Positions 8,041 to 18,664 of a DNA stretch of 64,000 nucleotides are shown one piece after another. Source of the stretch: an uncultured Winogradskyella sp. (lineage in GTDB: Bacteria; Bacteroidota; Bacteroidia; Flavobacteriales; Flavobacteriaceae). Position 1 is the stretch's first letter; each line of letters begins with the position of its first letter. The stretch is taken from positions 491,596 through 555,595 of the forward strand of contig NZ_CANMCZ010000001.1 of assembly GCF_947496485.1 (NCBI RefSeq), given 5' to 3'. The notes below the pieces were generated by a model. That model was given only the letters and a program-made list of their open reading frames with translations, was not told where the DNA came from and did no database searches. A program made the translations under genes and the position numbers.

Positions 8041-9971
8041 GAAAACTGCTACTTTTAACGACTGTTGTTCTAGTTGGCCTCGTTTTTATTGCACGTTTAT
8101 TTTATCTACAAGTTTACAGTAGCTCTGGCTATGATATTTTTGAAGACAATGCTATTAAAAAAGAATACAACTATCCGAAACGTGGCTATGTATATGATAG
8201 AAATGGACAACTTTTAGTTGCCAATCAACCTTCTTATGATGTTATGGTTATACCTCGAGAAGTTGCTCCTATGGATTCTGCTACAATACAGGAATTTTGT
8301 AAGTTATTAAAAATTACAGAAGAGGAGTACGACAAAAAATTAAGAAGAGCTACAAATTACTCACCAAGATTATCTTCGCCATTTGTTCAACAGCTTTCAA
8401 AAAATGATTATGCTGTACTTCAAGAAAAAATGAGAAAATTTGAAGGTTTTTACATTCAAAAACGATCACTCAGGTCATATCAAACTACTATTGGCGCTAA
8501 TGTTTTAGGTGATATTGGCGAAGTAAATCGTAAAATTATTGCCGACCAACCTTATTACAGATTAGGAGATCTTATTGGTAAACAAGGTGTTGAGAAAACC
8601 TACGAGCAAACTTTGAGAGGTGTAAAAGGCATTAAGTTTATACAAAAAGATCGCTTTAATAAAAATATCGGACCATACAAGGATGGTATATTCGACACTT
8701 TGCCTAAACCTGGAAAAGATATTACGCTTACTATAGATGCAGAACTCCAAGCATATGGAGAATTATTAATGAAGCACAAGCGTGGTGGAATAATAGCTTT
8801 AGACCCAAGCTCTGGTGAAATTTTAGCCATGGTTTCTGGTCCATCCTACAATCCAAACTTACTCGTAGGAAGAGATCGCTCTAGAAATTTTTCAAAATTA
8901 TACACCGACACTATAGCCAAGCCATTATTTGATAGAGGTCTACAAGCACAATATCCACCTGGTTCGCCATTTAAAGTTATAAACGCGCTTATTGGTCTTC
9001 AGGAAGGAGTTGTTAATACTAATGAGAGATTTACATGTAGAATGGGTTATTATTATGGTAGTAGACGACTAACTGGCTGTCATCATCATAGAAGTCCTGT
9101 AGCTATGAATGATGGTATTGCTCAATCTTGTAATGCTTATTTTGTAAATGTATATCGTCGTATTATAGATAAATATGAAGATCCTGGAAAAGGCATGAAC
9201 ACATGGGCAAATCATGCTAAAAGTTTTGGTCTAGGTAATTATTTAAACAATGATTTATCTGTAGGTTCTAAAGGTAGAATTCCGGATGGAGATTATTATG
9301 ATAGAGCTTATGGTGATAATCGCTGGGGTTCAACATACATCGTATCTAATGCTATTGGACAAGGAGAAGTTGAAGCGACACCAATTCAATTAGCAAATAT
9401 GGCAGCTGCAATTGGCAATCGTGGTTATTATTATACTCCGCACATTATAAAAAACATTGAAGGAGAAACTATTGACCCTAAATACACCACACCAAAATAT
9501 ACAACAATTGACAAACAATATTTTGAACCTGTAGTACAAGGCATGTTTGACGTTTATAATAAGGGAACAGCTGCTACTTTAAGAGTTCCAGGTATTGATA
9601 TTTGTGGAAAAACGGGTACAGCTGAAAACTTTGTTAGAATTGATAGTTTAAAAACTCAACTTACCGACCACTCCATTTTTGTAGCGTTTGCTCCAAAGGA
9701 AAATCCAAAAATTGCAATAGCTGTATTTGTAGAAAATGGATATTGGGGAAGTCGCTTTGCTGGTCGTATGGCAAGTTTAATGATTGAGAAGTATATAAAA
9801 GGTCACATCACCAGAACCGATTTGGAACGTTGGATCTTAACCCACAGCTTAGAAAATGAATATGCAAAACCATATTCTGGTGAGCCTTTTAAAATTAATG
9901 GTGAAACTACACTTCAAGTCATAGATAATTACGCTATTGAAAATTCTAATCAAAGCAATTTAAAACAATAA
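8037..9971 (+). CDS. mrdA: Penicillin-binding protein 2, peptidoglycan transpeptidase
   Basis: PBP2 cross-links peptidoglycan during cell elongation, working with the glycosyltransferase RodA. The 644-residue protein has an N-terminal membrane anchor (LLLLTTVVLVGLVFIARLF), a dimerisation/pedestal region (about 45-220) and a transpeptidase domain. The active-site motifs are all there: SPFK with nucleophile Ser near 310 in QYPPGSPFK, SCN near 364 and KTG near 525 in CGKTGTAEN. Many PBP2 proteins have STFK; the Pro after the nucleophile is a common variation in this group. It is coupled to mreD by an ATGA overlap and sits 4 bases before rodA. Confidence 0.96.
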   Translation: MRKLLLLTTVVLVGLVFIARLFYLQVYSSSGYDIFEDNAIKKEYNYPKRGYVYDRNGQLLVANQPSYDVMVIPREVAPMDSATIQEFCKLLKITEEEYDKKLRRATNYSPRLSSPFVQQLSKNDYAVLQEKMRKFEGFYIQKRSLRSYQTTIGANVLGDIGEVNRKIIADQPYYRLGDLIGKQGVEKTYEQTLRGVKGIKFIQKDRFNKNIGPYKDGIFDTLPKPGKDITLTIDAELQAYGELLMKHKRGGIIALDPSSGEILAMVSGPSYNPNLLVGRDRSRNFSKLYTDTIAKPLFDRGLQAQYPPGSPFKVINALIGLQEGVVNTNERFTCRMGYYYGSRRLTGCHHHRSPVAMNDGIAQSCNAYFVNVYRRIIDKYEDPGKGMNTWANHAKSFGLGNYLNNDLSVGSKGRIPDGDYYDRAYGDNRWGSTYIVSNAIGQGEVEATPIQLANMAAAIGNRGYYYTPHIIKNIEGETIDPKYTTPKYTTIDKQYFEPVVQGMFDVYNKGTAATLRVPGIDICGKTGTAENFVRIDSLKTQLTDHSIFVAFAPKENPKIAIAVFVENGYWGSRFAGRMASLMIEKYIKGHITRTDLERWILTHSLENEYAKPYSGEPFKINGETTLQVIDNYAIENSNQSNLKQ

Positions 9972-9975
9972 GTAA

Positions 9976-11256
9976 ATGCTGAGAGAAAATCAAAGACGGT
10001 TTAAATTCGATTGGATTACCATCATTCTGTTTTTGCTACTTGTTGGTTTTGGATATCTTAATATTTTGTCAGCCTCGCATGTTGGAGAGGTTACGAATTA
10101 TTTTGACACATCAGAGCTTTATGGTAAACAACTCATTTTCATAGGTCTAACATTTGTACTTATCGTCTTAATTCTATCATTTGAGGCAAAATTTTATGAA
10201 CGTTTTGCTAGCATTATTTATTTAGTTGCCATTTTAGCTTTAATTGGTCTATTTATTTTTGGAAAGGATGTTAATGGTGCGCGTTCTTGGTATGGTATTG
10301 GTAGCATGACTATTCAGCCCAGTGAGTTTGCAAAATTTGCTACATCACTGGCCGTAGCCAAGTATATAAGCGACCTACAGACTAACATGCAAACTCTAAA
10401 GGATCAGTTGAGAGTCACTGCTATAATTTTTATTCCAGCATTATTAATTTTACTTCAAAATGATGCAGGTAGTACTATTGTTTACCTAGCATTTTTCTTT
10501 GTTTTTTACAGAGAGGGCCTACAACAGGTTTATTTAATAATAGCATTATCACTCATTATACTTGCTGTTCTTGGTCTTAAATTTGGTATTGCAGTCACTG
10601 CTGTAATTGCTTCTATAATTATTCTTAGTACTTATTTTCTGCGAAAGAAAAAACGAGGTTCAATACTCCAATATATAGTAGTACTTGTAGTTAGTATTGG
10701 TTTTTCCTATGGTGTAAAATTATTCTATGAGCATGGGTTAAAGGCTCATCAACAAAATAGAATTAGTCTTTGGTTACGATTAGAAAAAGACCCAGCCAAA
10801 TTAGAAAAAATGAAGAAAGAGGAAGCCTACAATCTTATTCAATCAGAACAAGCAATTAGCTCTGGTAGTTGGACAGGAAAAGGTTTTCTTCAAGGTACCA
10901 GAACCACAGGTAAGTTTGTACCAGAACAGGAAACCGATTACATTTTTAGTACTGTAGGTGAAGAATGGGGCTTTTTAGGTAGTAGTTTTGTTGTGATTTT
11001 ATTTGTGCTTCTTATTATTAGGATATTATATCTCGCCGAATCCCAAAAATCGCAATTTAGCCGTGTATATGGTTATGGTGTAGCCTCTATTTTATTTATA
11101 CACTTTACCATAAACACAGGCATGGTTATGGGTTTAATTCCAACTGTTGGTATTCCACTACCTTTCTTTAGCTATGGCGGTTCAGGGCTCTGGGGTTTTA
11201 CTATTTTGTTGTTTATTTTTATTAAACTGGATAGTAATAAGATTAATGAGTGGTAG
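9976..11256 (+). CDS. rodA: Peptidoglycan glycosyltransferase RodA
   Basis: RodA is a SEDS-family membrane enzyme that polymerises lipid II into glycan strands. The 426 residues contain about ten membrane helices and the SEDS hallmarks: GKDVNGARSWYGIG, IQPSEFAKFA, LLQNDAGST (with the catalytic Asp), VPEQETDYIFSTVGEEWGFLG and LPFFSYGGSGL near the C-terminus. It is the last gene of the mre operon and converges with the GntP permease gene 18 bases away. Confidence 0.96.
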   Translation: MLRENQRRFKFDWITIILFLLLVGFGYLNILSASHVGEVTNYFDTSELYGKQLIFIGLTFVLIVLILSFEAKFYERFASIIYLVAILALIGLFIFGKDVNGARSWYGIGSMTIQPSEFAKFATSLAVAKYISDLQTNMQTLKDQLRVTAIIFIPALLILLQNDAGSTIVYLAFFFVFYREGLQQVYLIIALSLIILAVLGLKFGIAVTAVIASIIILSTYFLRKKKRGSILQYIVVLVVSIGFSYGVKLFYEHGLKAHQQNRISLWLRLEKDPAKLEKMKKEEAYNLIQSEQAISSGSWTGKGFLQGTRTTGKFVPEQETDYIFSTVGEEWGFLGSSFVVILFVLLIIRILYLAESQKSQFSRVYGYGVASILFIHFTINTGMVMGLIPTVGIPLPFFSYGGSGLWGFTILLFIFIKLDSNKINEW

Positions 11257-11274
11257 TTAAAAACTAAGGTTTAG

Positions 11275-12621
11275 TTAGAAAAAAAGTGATAATAAGAAAG
11301 TCGCTAAGAAACCTATAATTGCCAAAATAGTTGTCATTACTGTCCAACTTTGAAAAGTTTGCTTTTCAGTAAGGCCTAAGTATTTTCCAACCAACCAAAA
11401 CCCACTATCATTAACATGAGACATTATGCTAGCTCCTGCAGCGATTGCAATTACTAATAACGCCTTCTCTGGTTCAGATGTATTAACAAGAACTAACGGA
11501 GCTGTTAAACCTGCTGCAGTTATCATAGCTACAGTAGCAGAACCTTGCAATACACGAACAATAACTGCCGCTAGAAATCCAAATAAAAGTAGGCTTATGC
11601 CTTGTTCAGCAAAATAATTTGCCAACATTTCACCTGTACCTGTATTCACTAACATTTGTTTAAATACACCTCCTGCACCAGTAATTAGAATAATAATTCC
11701 AGCTGGAGCTAAAGATTTAGTACTTATATCTAATAACTGTGTTTTTGTAAAACCTTTTCTAATTCCTAGTAAATACCAAGCAATTAAATTTGCAATCAAT
11801 AATGCTGAAAAAGGATGTCCTATCATTCCTATCCATTCCAATAGCTTTTTAGGAATATTAAAATCAGCCATAAAAGGGCTATTTAGTAAGGTGTTCAAAA
11901 CAATCATAATAATTGGTATTGCAATTATTATGATAATGGAACCTACAGGAGGTAACTTCTTAAAGATTTGATCATTTATTGTTAATTCTGGGGCTACAAC
12001 ATGAATTCTTTTCGAAATATATTTTCCAAATAATGGTCCACAAATGATAGCTGTAGGAACACCTACCAAAAAACCGAATAGAATTACCCAACCTAAGTCT
12101 GCCATCAGTATCTCAGCAACAGCTATTGGACCTGGTGTTGGTGGTATAAAACTGTGCGTTATTGCCAAGCCTGCTAGTAGAGGAATACCATATAATAAAA
12201 GAGACTTTCCTGTTTTGCGCTGTAAAGCATAAATCATAGGAATCAGAATTATAAATGCTACATCAAAAAACACTGGAATTGCAACAATAAATCCTGTAAC
12301 CATAAGTGCCCATGAAGATTGTTTTTCGCCAAACTTATTTAGCATAAAAGCAGCTAATGCCTCAGCACCACCAGAACGTTCTAGTATAGCACCAAATATA
12401 GCACCTAAACCCACCACGACTGCGACGAAACCAAGGGTGCTACCCATTCCCTCTTCAATGGTGTTTATTATCATCTTAGGAGGCATTCCTGATAAAACTC
12501 CAACTAAGATACTTGCTAATAATAAAGCTATAAAGGCCTGAACCTTAAACCTAAGAATTAACGTAATTAATAGAACTACTCCAGCTAATACAGAAAATAA
12601 AAGTGAAAAATCTATTGTCAT
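11275..12621 (-). CDS. GntP family permease (gluconate:H+ symporter type)
   Basis: A 448-residue inner-membrane transporter of the GntP family with about 12 hydrophobic segments. Recognisable stretches are IPVFFDVAFIILIPMIYAL, LAITHSFIPPTPGPIAVAEIL, QGSATVAMITAAG and SIMSHVNDSGFWLVGKYLGLTEKQTFQSWT. Family members carry gluconate, idonate, fructuronate or glycerate. No sugar-acid kinase or dehydrogenase lies beside it, so the substrate stays open. It is a single-gene unit between convergent rodA and valS. Confidence 0.88.
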   Translation of the reverse strand: MTIDFSLLFSVLAGVVLLITLILRFKVQAFIALLLASILVGVLSGMPPKMIINTIEEGMGSTLGFVAVVVGLGAIFGAILERSGGAEALAAFMLNKFGEKQSSWALMVTGFIVAIPVFFDVAFIILIPMIYALQRKTGKSLLLYGIPLLAGLAITHSFIPPTPGPIAVAEILMADLGWVILFGFLVGVPTAIICGPLFGKYISKRIHVVAPELTINDQIFKKLPPVGSIIIIIAIPIIMIVLNTLLNSPFMADFNIPKKLLEWIGMIGHPFSALLIANLIAWYLLGIRKGFTKTQLLDISTKSLAPAGIIILITGAGGVFKQMLVNTGTGEMLANYFAEQGISLLLFGFLAAVIVRVLQGSATVAMITAAGLTAPLVLVNTSEPEKALLVIAIAAGASIMSHVNDSGFWLVGKYLGLTEKQTFQSWTVMTTILAIIGFLATFLLSLFF

Positions 12622-12713
12622 TAATTCAAATATTTATGAGAAAACTCATTTTAAGATTCATCAGTTTTTTTTTAACCGCTATGAGCGCAAAAAGAGAATA
12701 TAATACATCAATA

Positions 12714-15350
12714 CTATATACTTAGACTTGCTAAGCTCCCTTTAATAGTCTCAATTTTAGCCAAAGCATCAGCTTCTTTTTTCTTTTCTGAAGCCACTAC
12801 TTGCTCTGGCGCGTTATTTACAAAACGCTCGTTTGAGAGTTTCTTTTGTACAGATTTAAGAAAACCTTCAGTATAATTTAACTCTTCAGTAAGTTTCTTA
12901 ATCTCCCCTTCTACATCAATACTTCCTTCCATAGGAATAAAGTATTCATTAGATTTTACACGATATGTCAATGCTCCTTCTACAGGAATATTTACATATT
13001 CGAAAGTCTCAAGATTTCCTAATTTTGAAATAACTTCATCAAAAGTAGTGGCAACATTTTCATTATTGACTACTGAAAAACCTATAGTATCTTTAAAAGC
13101 AATATTCTTATGTTTTCTTATGTTTCTGATACCAGAAATTACTTCCGAAGCAAAATCAAATTCAGAAATCAAAGTCTCATTAATAGGTTTAGCTTCTGGC
13201 CATTTTGAAATAATTAAGGCTTCTTCTGGTGAACGCTCTTTTATATAATGCCAAATTTCTTCAGTTAAGAATGGCATAAATGGATGTAAAATCTTAAGAA
13301 TATCTTCAAATATTACATTAATACTTTCTAAAGTTTTTGCATCAATAGGTTTCTGATAGGCTGGTTTAACTATTTCTAGTAACCATGATGCAAAATCATC
13401 CCAAATCAACTTATAAGTAGCCATAAGTGCATCACTTAATCTGTACTTACTAAAATGATCTTCAATTTCTAAAATCGTTTTCTGAAACTTAGACTCAAAC
13501 CATTCAACAGCTATTTTACTAGAATTTGGCTGACTAATAGTATGATCAACTTCCCAACCTTTTACCAACCTAAAAGCATTCCAAATTTTATTAGCAAACT
13601 GTTTGCCCTGCTGACAAAGATCTTCATCAAACATTAAGTCATTTCCTGCAGCAGAACTTAATAAAAGTCCAACACGTACTCCATCGGCACCATATTCTTC
13701 AATTAATTTCAAAGCATCTGGTGAGTTACCTAATTGTTTAGACATTTTTCGTCTTTGCTTATCTCTAACTAATCCTGTGAGATATACATTTTCAAAAGGT
13801 TTTTCGTTTTTATATTCGTAACCGGCAATAATCATTCGTGCTACCCAAAAAAATAAAATATCCGGACCTGTTACCAAATCATTTGTTGGATAGTAGTATT
13901 TAATTTCTTCGTTTTCAGGATTACGAATACCATCAAAAACAGACATTGGCCATAACCATGAACTAAACCAAGTATCTAAAGCATCAGAGTCTTGTTTTAA
14001 ATCAGTAATCTGAAGGTTAGAATTAGAAGTCTTCTCTCTCGCGAGTTCAACCGCTTTCTCAATTGACTCTGCAACTACAAAATCTTCTTTTCCTTCACCA
14101 TAGAAATACGCAGGAATTTGTTGTCCCCAAAGTAATTGACGAGAGATATTCCAATCACGAATATTCTCCATCCAATGACGATATGTATTTTCAAATTTCT
14201 TTGGAAAGAGTTTTACCTCACCAGTTTTTAAAACAGCATCAATAGCTGGTTTTGCTAAATCCTCCATTTTAAGAAACCATTGGTCACTTAATCTTGGTTC
14301 TATAACTGCTTTTGTGCGCTCAGAAGTTCCTACTTTATTAATATAGTTTTCAGTTTTCACTAAAATGCCAGCAGCTTCTAATTCTTTAGTAATTGCTTTT
14401 CTAACTGCAAAACGATATTGCCCTTCATAATGCAGTCCAAAACTATTTAAACTAGCATCTTCATTAAAGATATCAATAACTTCAAGTTGATGTTTATCAC
14501 CTAAAACTTTATCATTTTCATCATGAGCTGGTGTTACTTTTAAACAACCTGTGCCAAATTCTATATCTACATAGTCATCTTCAATGATAGGAATCACTCT
14601 TCCACATATTGGAACAATAGCCTTTTTACCTTTTAAATGCGCAAAACGTTCATCATTAGGATTAATACAAATAGCAGTATCTCCAAAAATGGTTTCTGGT
14701 CTTGTTGTGGCAATCGTTAATTTTTCATGGCTACCTTCAACTTTATATTCTAAATAGTAAAGTAAACCTTGTTTTTCAACATGAATTACCTCCTCATCAG
14801 ACAAGGTTGTTTTAGCTTCTGGATCCCAATTAACCATTCGGTAACCTCTGTAGATTAGACCTTTGTTATATAAATCTACAAATACCTTAATGACAGCTTC
14901 AGACATGTCGTCGTCCATGGTAAATTTTGTTCTATCCCAATCGCAAGAACATCCGAGTTTTTTAAGTTGCTCTAAAATAACTCCACCATATTCCTCTGTC
15001 CATTCCCAAGCATGCTCAAGGAATTCTTCACGCGATAAATCATTTTTATCGATACCTTGTGCTTTTAATTTGGCAACAACTTTAGCTTCTGTTGCGATAG
15101 AAGCGTGATCTGTACCAGGAACCCAACACGCATTCTTACCTAATAAACGTGCACGACGAATCAATACATCTTGAATTGTGTTATTCAACATATGTCCCAT
15201 ATGTAACACTCCAGTAACATTGGGAGGAGGAATCACAATTGTATAAGGCTCTCTCTCATCTGGTTTAGAATGAAAGTAATTATGCTGCATCCAGTAGTCA
15301 TACCACTTGGTTTCTACTGACAATGCGTTATATTTTGATGGAATTTCCAT
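12714..15350 (-). CDS. valS: Valine--tRNA ligase
   Basis: ValS charges tRNA-Val and edits mischarged threonine. From ATG 15350 the protein has 878 residues, normal for the family. The class I signatures are HMGHM near residue 50 (HIGH) and KMSKQ in [13 protein letters not shown]. The editing domain follows with [12 protein letters not shown], and the C-terminus forms the expected coiled-coil tRNA arm ([18 protein letters not shown] onward). The frame stays open to a TTG at 15383, but that codon lies inside the -7 box TACTTTTG, and family members start MEI(P/A)SKY, so 15350 is the start. The upstream gene on the other strand is a DUF1573 protein. Confidence 0.96.
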   Translation of the reverse strand: MEIPSKYNALSVETKWYDYWMQHNYFHSKPDEREPYTIVIPPPNVTGVLHMGHMLNNTIQDVLIRRARLLGKNACWVPGTDHASIATEAKVVAKLKAQGIDKNDLSREEFLEHAWEWTEEYGGVILEQLKKLGCSCDWDRTKFTMDDDMSEAVIKVFVDLYNKGLIYRGYRMVNWDPEAKTTLSDEEVIHVEKQGLLYYLEYKVEGSHEKLTIATTRPETIFGDTAICINPNDERFAHLKGKKAIVPICGRVIPIIEDDYVDIEFGTGCLKVTPAHDENDKVLGDKHQLEVIDIFNEDASLNSFGLHYEGQYRFAVRKAITKELEAAGILVKTENYINKVGTSERTKAVIEPRLSDQWFLKMEDLAKPAIDAVLKTGEVKLFPKKFENTYRHWMENIRDWNISRQLLWGQQIPAYFYGEGKEDFVVAESIEKAVELAREKTSNSNLQITDLKQDSDALDTWFSSWLWPMSVFDGIRNPENEEIKYYYPTNDLVTGPDILFFWVARMIIAGYEYKNEKPFENVYLTGLVRDKQRRKMSKQLGNSPDALKLIEEYGADGVRVGLLLSSAAGNDLMFDEDLCQQGKQFANKIWNAFRLVKGWEVDHTISQPNSSKIAVEWFESKFQKTILEIEDHFSKYRLSDALMATYKLIWDDFASWLLEIVKPAYQKPIDAKTLESINVIFEDILKILHPFMPFLTEEIWHYIKERSPEEALIISKWPEAKPINETLISEFDFASEVISGIRNIRKHKNIAFKDTIGFSVVNNENVATTFDEVISKLGNLETFEYVNIPVEGALTYRVKSNEYFIPMEGSIDVEGEIKKLTEELNYTEGFLKSVQKKLSNERFVNNAPEQVVASEKKKEADALAKIETIKGSLASLSI

Positions 15351-15380
15351 GTTTTGGTATCGTTTTTGTAATGTAACTGA

Positions 15381-15388
15381 CAAAAGTA
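15381..15388 (-). promoter_or_regulatory. -7 box of the valS promoter
   Basis: On the minus strand this reads TACTTTTG, a full match to TAnnTTTG, 30 bases before the valS ATG. About 18 bases further upstream lies a T-run (TTTT) that can stand in for the -33 TTTG. The box overlaps the TTG codon that opens the longest valS frame, which excludes that start. Confidence 0.55.
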
Positions 15389-15481
15389 CTTATAATTCCT
15401 TTTTCGAAAAATTATTAGTGTAAGAATATGGGTTCAAATACCATAAATTCTGTTAAATGGAGTGTATTACGTCTAATAAAT

Positions 15482-15512
15482 TTTGTTTGGAATGAAAAAG
15501 TAACTAGTTTTG
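15482..15512 (+). promoter_or_regulatory. Promoter of the DUF1573 gene
   Basis: TTTG at 15482-15485, a spacer of 19 bases and TAGTTTTG at 15505-15512 match the Bacteroidota promoter consensus in every fixed position. The ATG at 15535 follows 22 bases after the -7 box. This is one of the two clearest promoters in the window. Confidence 0.7.
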
Positions 15513-15534
15513 AATAATCAATTTTAAACTTAAA

Positions 15535-15963
15535 ATGATGAAAAATTTAATAATTATTTTGTTTGTAGGACTAATTAGCATTGGAGCTTATGCGCAAGAG
15601 AAGGTAGCTAAGATCGAATTTAAAACTGATGTCATAGATTATGGCACTGTTGAAAAAGGGGCTAATGGTGTTAGAACTTTTGAGTTTACCAATACTGGTA
15701 ATGCTCCTTTAATTATTTCTAGCGTTAAGTCTACTTGCGGTTGTACGGTACCTAAGAAACCAAAAGGTCCGATTATGCCAGGCGAAACAGGTACAATAGA
15801 AGTAAAATACGATACTAATAGAGTAAATCCTATTAGAAAAACTATAACTGTTATTTCTAACGCAGATACACCGACTGTAGCATTAAAAATTAAAGGTTTA
15901 GTAATAGACCCTAATAAAACAAGTGTATTAGAAAAAAAAGAGAAAAGTATGATTGAGCAATAA
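15535..15963 (+). CDS. DUF1573 domain protein, secreted
   Basis: A 142-residue exported protein. The signal peptide is MMKNLIIILFVGLISIGAYA with cleavage likely before Gln21. The mature part is one immunoglobulin-like beta-sandwich of the DUF1573 type with the family's TCGCT(V/T)P motif (here CGCTVPKKP) and GETGTIEVKYDT. Such proteins are abundant in Bacteroidota; their role is not established, and a surface or periplasmic binding function is inferred. A second ATG directly follows the first, so the start could be 15538. A strong hairpin terminator closes the gene. Confidence 0.85.
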   Translation: MMKNLIIILFVGLISIGAYAQEKVAKIEFKTDVIDYGTVEKGANGVRTFEFTNTGNAPLIISSVKSTCGCTVPKKPKGPIMPGETGTIEVKYDTNRVNPIRKTITVISNADTPTVALKIKGLVIDPNKTSVLEKKEKSMIEQ

Positions 15964-15990
15964 GTCTTAATCTTAATCAATTTTTATAGT

Positions 15991-16020
15991 GAGCTCTCAT
16001 TTTGAGGGCTCATTTTTTTT
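15991..16020. terminator. Bidirectional-type terminator, DUF1573 gene / aspartyl protease gene
   Basis: A 9-bp stem (15991-15999 with 16003-16011, one G-T pair), a 3-base loop and eight T residues end the plus-strand gene. The right arm reaches the TGA stop of the minus-strand protease gene at 16010-16012, so the two convergent genes share this hairpin. Confidence 0.8.
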
Positions 16021-17371
16021 TGAAGGCATCATCAAGTTTGAATTTAAATAACATATTAACACCTCTTCGTAGTATTTTTAACCTTAGAGATTTTCCTGTT
16101 TTGTCATGAAGAATCTTATTGATTTCAGAGAAACTATATTCATATGTAGGCTTGCCATTAATACTTATTACTATATCCTCTACTCTTAATCCAGAAATAT
16201 ATGCATTCGAAGATTTTCTAATTTCTACTACTTTATAAATTGGTTTTATCTTTACTCTATGATTGATATAATAATTTACGTGAACTGAATTGCTACTGGT
16301 ATTATTTACAGAATTCTTATTAAATTGGGTAGGTACTCTTATTTCTTCTTTCACAAACATAGTTCCGTTATGCTCTAATACAATACCACTATTGTTATAT
16401 GTAAATGGGTCTTTAAAATGACTATTCCTTTTTAGATATAATTTCTCATTTGTATAATCAAAAAAGAGATTGAATCGTTTTAAAATATCACCTCCTAATA
16501 AACCGTTTCGGTCTTTATGAACTTTCGTCATGTCAACTGACGACGAATCTGGAAATGCAACATTTACATCCTTTAAACTAAAGTCATTGAGCTTAAAACT
16601 AGATACCTTAGAGCGTTTTCCATAAATAGTTCCACTTAAACCTTTGCCTAAATAATCATTAAAACTTAAATCCTCATTTGGCGTTAATCCTATTTCCTTA
16701 TCTTCAAATAACCATAACGCATCACTACTACCAGTATCTATAAGTAATTTTGTTGATTCATAAGTACTATTGATTGCAACCTTTGCATCTAAATAAGGCT
16801 TTTTGCTCATAATATTTATAGGCATGATTTTCCATTTTTTTGAAGAACGAGGTTTAAAACTATTATGTTTATGTAATCTAATATATTTTGAATTGTAATT
16901 AATCTCAACAACAAAATCTTTGAATATATCATAACCTATAATTCCGTGCACAACAACACCAAGTCTTGGTGTGAAATCTATAGTTTTATCATAAACTACA
17001 AATAGGTCTTGATTAACACCTACTGCATCTCCTATTTTTAATTTATTATGACTAGATCTTAACGCTTTTATTTTTCCTTCGGAGCCCAAACCATGCAAAT
17101 AGAATGTTCTAGTATTTTTCAAATCTACTGAATCACTTTCAGATAAATTGAAGAGAATTGGCTTACTAACACCGGTATCTAAGATAAAAGATAAAGTAAC
17201 ATCATTAATTTCTAATGGTATTATTATGAGATTGCTAACAAACTCGAAATTAATTTTTTTACTTACACTGTTCTTTAAAAAAAAGCTATCTTGAGCTGGT
17301 AAGCTTAAACCATATAAACACAAGTAAACTAGGATAAAATATCTAGGTAATAATTTCAATTTTTCTAACAT
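16010..17371 (-). CDS. Retropepsin-like aspartyl protease with C-terminal PDZ domain
   Basis: A 453-residue protein with a signal peptide or anchor at the N-terminus (RYFILVYLCLYGLSLPAQ). Two aspartyl-protease half-sites are visible: FILDTGVSK with Asp65 and LLIDTGSSD with Asp212, each followed by a hydrophobic-hydrophobic-Gly strand (GIIGYDIF, GLLGGDIL). A PDZ domain occupies about residues 365-445 (SGLRVEDIVISINGKP, RLKILRRG). Two DTG sites in one chain suggest a pepsin-like pseudo-dimer built from retropepsin folds, acting in the periplasm or at the cell surface. The substrate is unknown. It is transcribed alone, divergently from the aminotransferase. Confidence 0.85.
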   Translation of the reverse strand: MLEKLKLLPRYFILVYLCLYGLSLPAQDSFFLKNSVSKKINFEFVSNLIIIPLEINDVTLSFILDTGVSKPILFNLSESDSVDLKNTRTFYLHGLGSEGKIKALRSSHNKLKIGDAVGVNQDLFVVYDKTIDFTPRLGVVVHGIIGYDIFKDFVVEINYNSKYIRLHKHNSFKPRSSKKWKIMPINIMSKKPYLDAKVAINSTYESTKLLIDTGSSDALWLFEDKEIGLTPNEDLSFNDYLGKGLSGTIYGKRSKVSSFKLNDFSLKDVNVAFPDSSSVDMTKVHKDRNGLLGGDILKRFNLFFDYTNEKLYLKRNSHFKDPFTYNNSGIVLEHNGTMFVKEEIRVPTQFNKNSVNNTSSNSVHVNYYINHRVKIKPIYKVVEIRKSSNAYISGLRVEDIVISINGKPTYEYSFSEINKILHDKTGKSLRLKILRRGVNMLFKFKLDDAFKKK

Positions 17372-17473
17372 ATTTGAAGAAGTTACAAATCTTTATCTTA
17401 CAACATATTTTAAGTGTTATTTTTTAAATAAATTTTAAGAAATTTCAGAACTTAGCACTTTAAAAATTATTAT

Positions 17474-18664
17474 ATGCCAACGATATCAAAAAAAGGTATG
17501 AAAATGCCAGAATCACCAATTAGAAAATTGGTGCCTTATGCAGAAGAAGCTCATAAACAAGGAAAAACAGTTTTTTACCTTAACATTGGTCAACCAGATA
17601 TAAAAACGCCAAAAGTAGTATTAGATGCCTTAAAGCAACACACTTTCGACATTTTGGCGTATTCACGCTCAGAAGGTTCAGAAAATTACAGAATAAAAAT
17701 TGCAGAATATTATAATCATAATTCCATAGACGTTACACATAATGATATTATTGTAACTACTGGAGGGAGTGAAGCCTTACTTTTTGCATTTGGAAGCATT
17801 ATGGATGAAGATGATGAAATTATAATTCCTGAACCCTTTTATGCTAATTACAACGGTTTTTCTACTGCATCTGGCGTAAATGTAGTTCCAGTAATTTCAA
17901 AAATTGAAGACAATTTTGCCTTACCTCCAATTGAAGAATTTGAAAAACTCATCACTCCAAAAACTAAAGCGATTTTAATATGTAATCCAGGAAATCCAAC
18001 AGGATATTTATATTCCAAAGAAGAAATAAAGAAGCTGGCTTCTATTGTAAAAAAACACGACTTATTTCTAATTGCTGATGAAGTTTATAGAGAATTTGTC
18101 TATGATGGCATTTCGCATTATTCAATTCTTCAAGAACCTGGTTTACAGGATCATGCTATAGTTATTGATTCCGTTTCTAAGCGATATAGCATGTGTGGAG
18201 CGCGTATTGGCTATTTGGTTTCAAAAAACAAAGGAGTCATAAAAACTGCCTTAAAATTTGCTCAAGCAAGATTGAGTCCTCCTACCCTAGCTCAAATTGC
18301 TAGTGAAGCGGCTTTAGGAACACCACAAAGTTATTTCGATGACGTAAAAGAGGAATATGTAAAACGTAGAGATATATTAATCGAAGAATTAGAAAAAATT
18401 GAAGGAGTAAAAGTAGCTAAACCAAGTGGAGCTTTTTATTGTATTGCGGAATTACCTGTTAAAAATTCAGATAATTTTGCAAGATGGCTACTAGAATCTT
18501 TCGATTATCAAAACAATACCATTATGGTGGCGCCTGCGGCCGGATTCTACTCGACACCTGGAGTTGGTTTAAACCAAATTCGGATTGCATATGTATTAAA
18601 TGAAGAAAGTTTAAAAACATCTGTCAAAATATTAGCGGAAGCACTTAAAGCATATAAAGATTAA
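17474..18664 (+). CDS. Class I/II pyridoxal-phosphate aminotransferase
   Basis: A 396-residue fold-type I aminotransferase, closest to the aspartate/aromatic aminotransferase group. Visible motifs are YLNIGQPDIKTP near 35, TTGGSEAL near 95, CNPGNPTG near 170, IADEVYREFVY near 200 and the PLP lysine Lys236 in DSVSKRYSMCGARIG. It is cytoplasmic and transfers an amino group between an amino acid and a 2-oxo acid; the exact substrate is not determined by sequence. Its TAA stop overlaps the murB ATG, so the two are translated together. Confidence 0.88.
   Translation: MPTISKKGMKMPESPIRKLVPYAEEAHKQGKTVFYLNIGQPDIKTPKVVLDALKQHTFDILAYSRSEGSENYRIKIAEYYNHNSIDVTHNDIIVTTGGSEALLFAFGSIMDEDDEIIIPEPFYANYNGFSTASGVNVVPVISKIEDNFALPPIEEFEKLITPKTKAILICNPGNPTGYLYSKEEIKKLASIVKKHDLFLIADEVYREFVYDGISHYSILQEPGLQDHAIVIDSVSKRYSMCGARIGYLVSKNKGVIKTALKFAQARLSPPTLAQIASEAALGTPQSYFDDVKEEYVKRRDILIEELEKIEGVKVAKPSGAFYCIAELPVKNSDNFARWLLESFDYQNNTIMVAPAAGFYSTPGVGLNQIRIAYVLNEESLKTSVKILAEALKAYKD

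Noticed and set aside
15639..15980. Minus-strand frame of 113 codons opposite the DUF1573 gene
   Set aside because: It lies fully opposite a gene with a signal peptide, a conserved motif and a consensus promoter.
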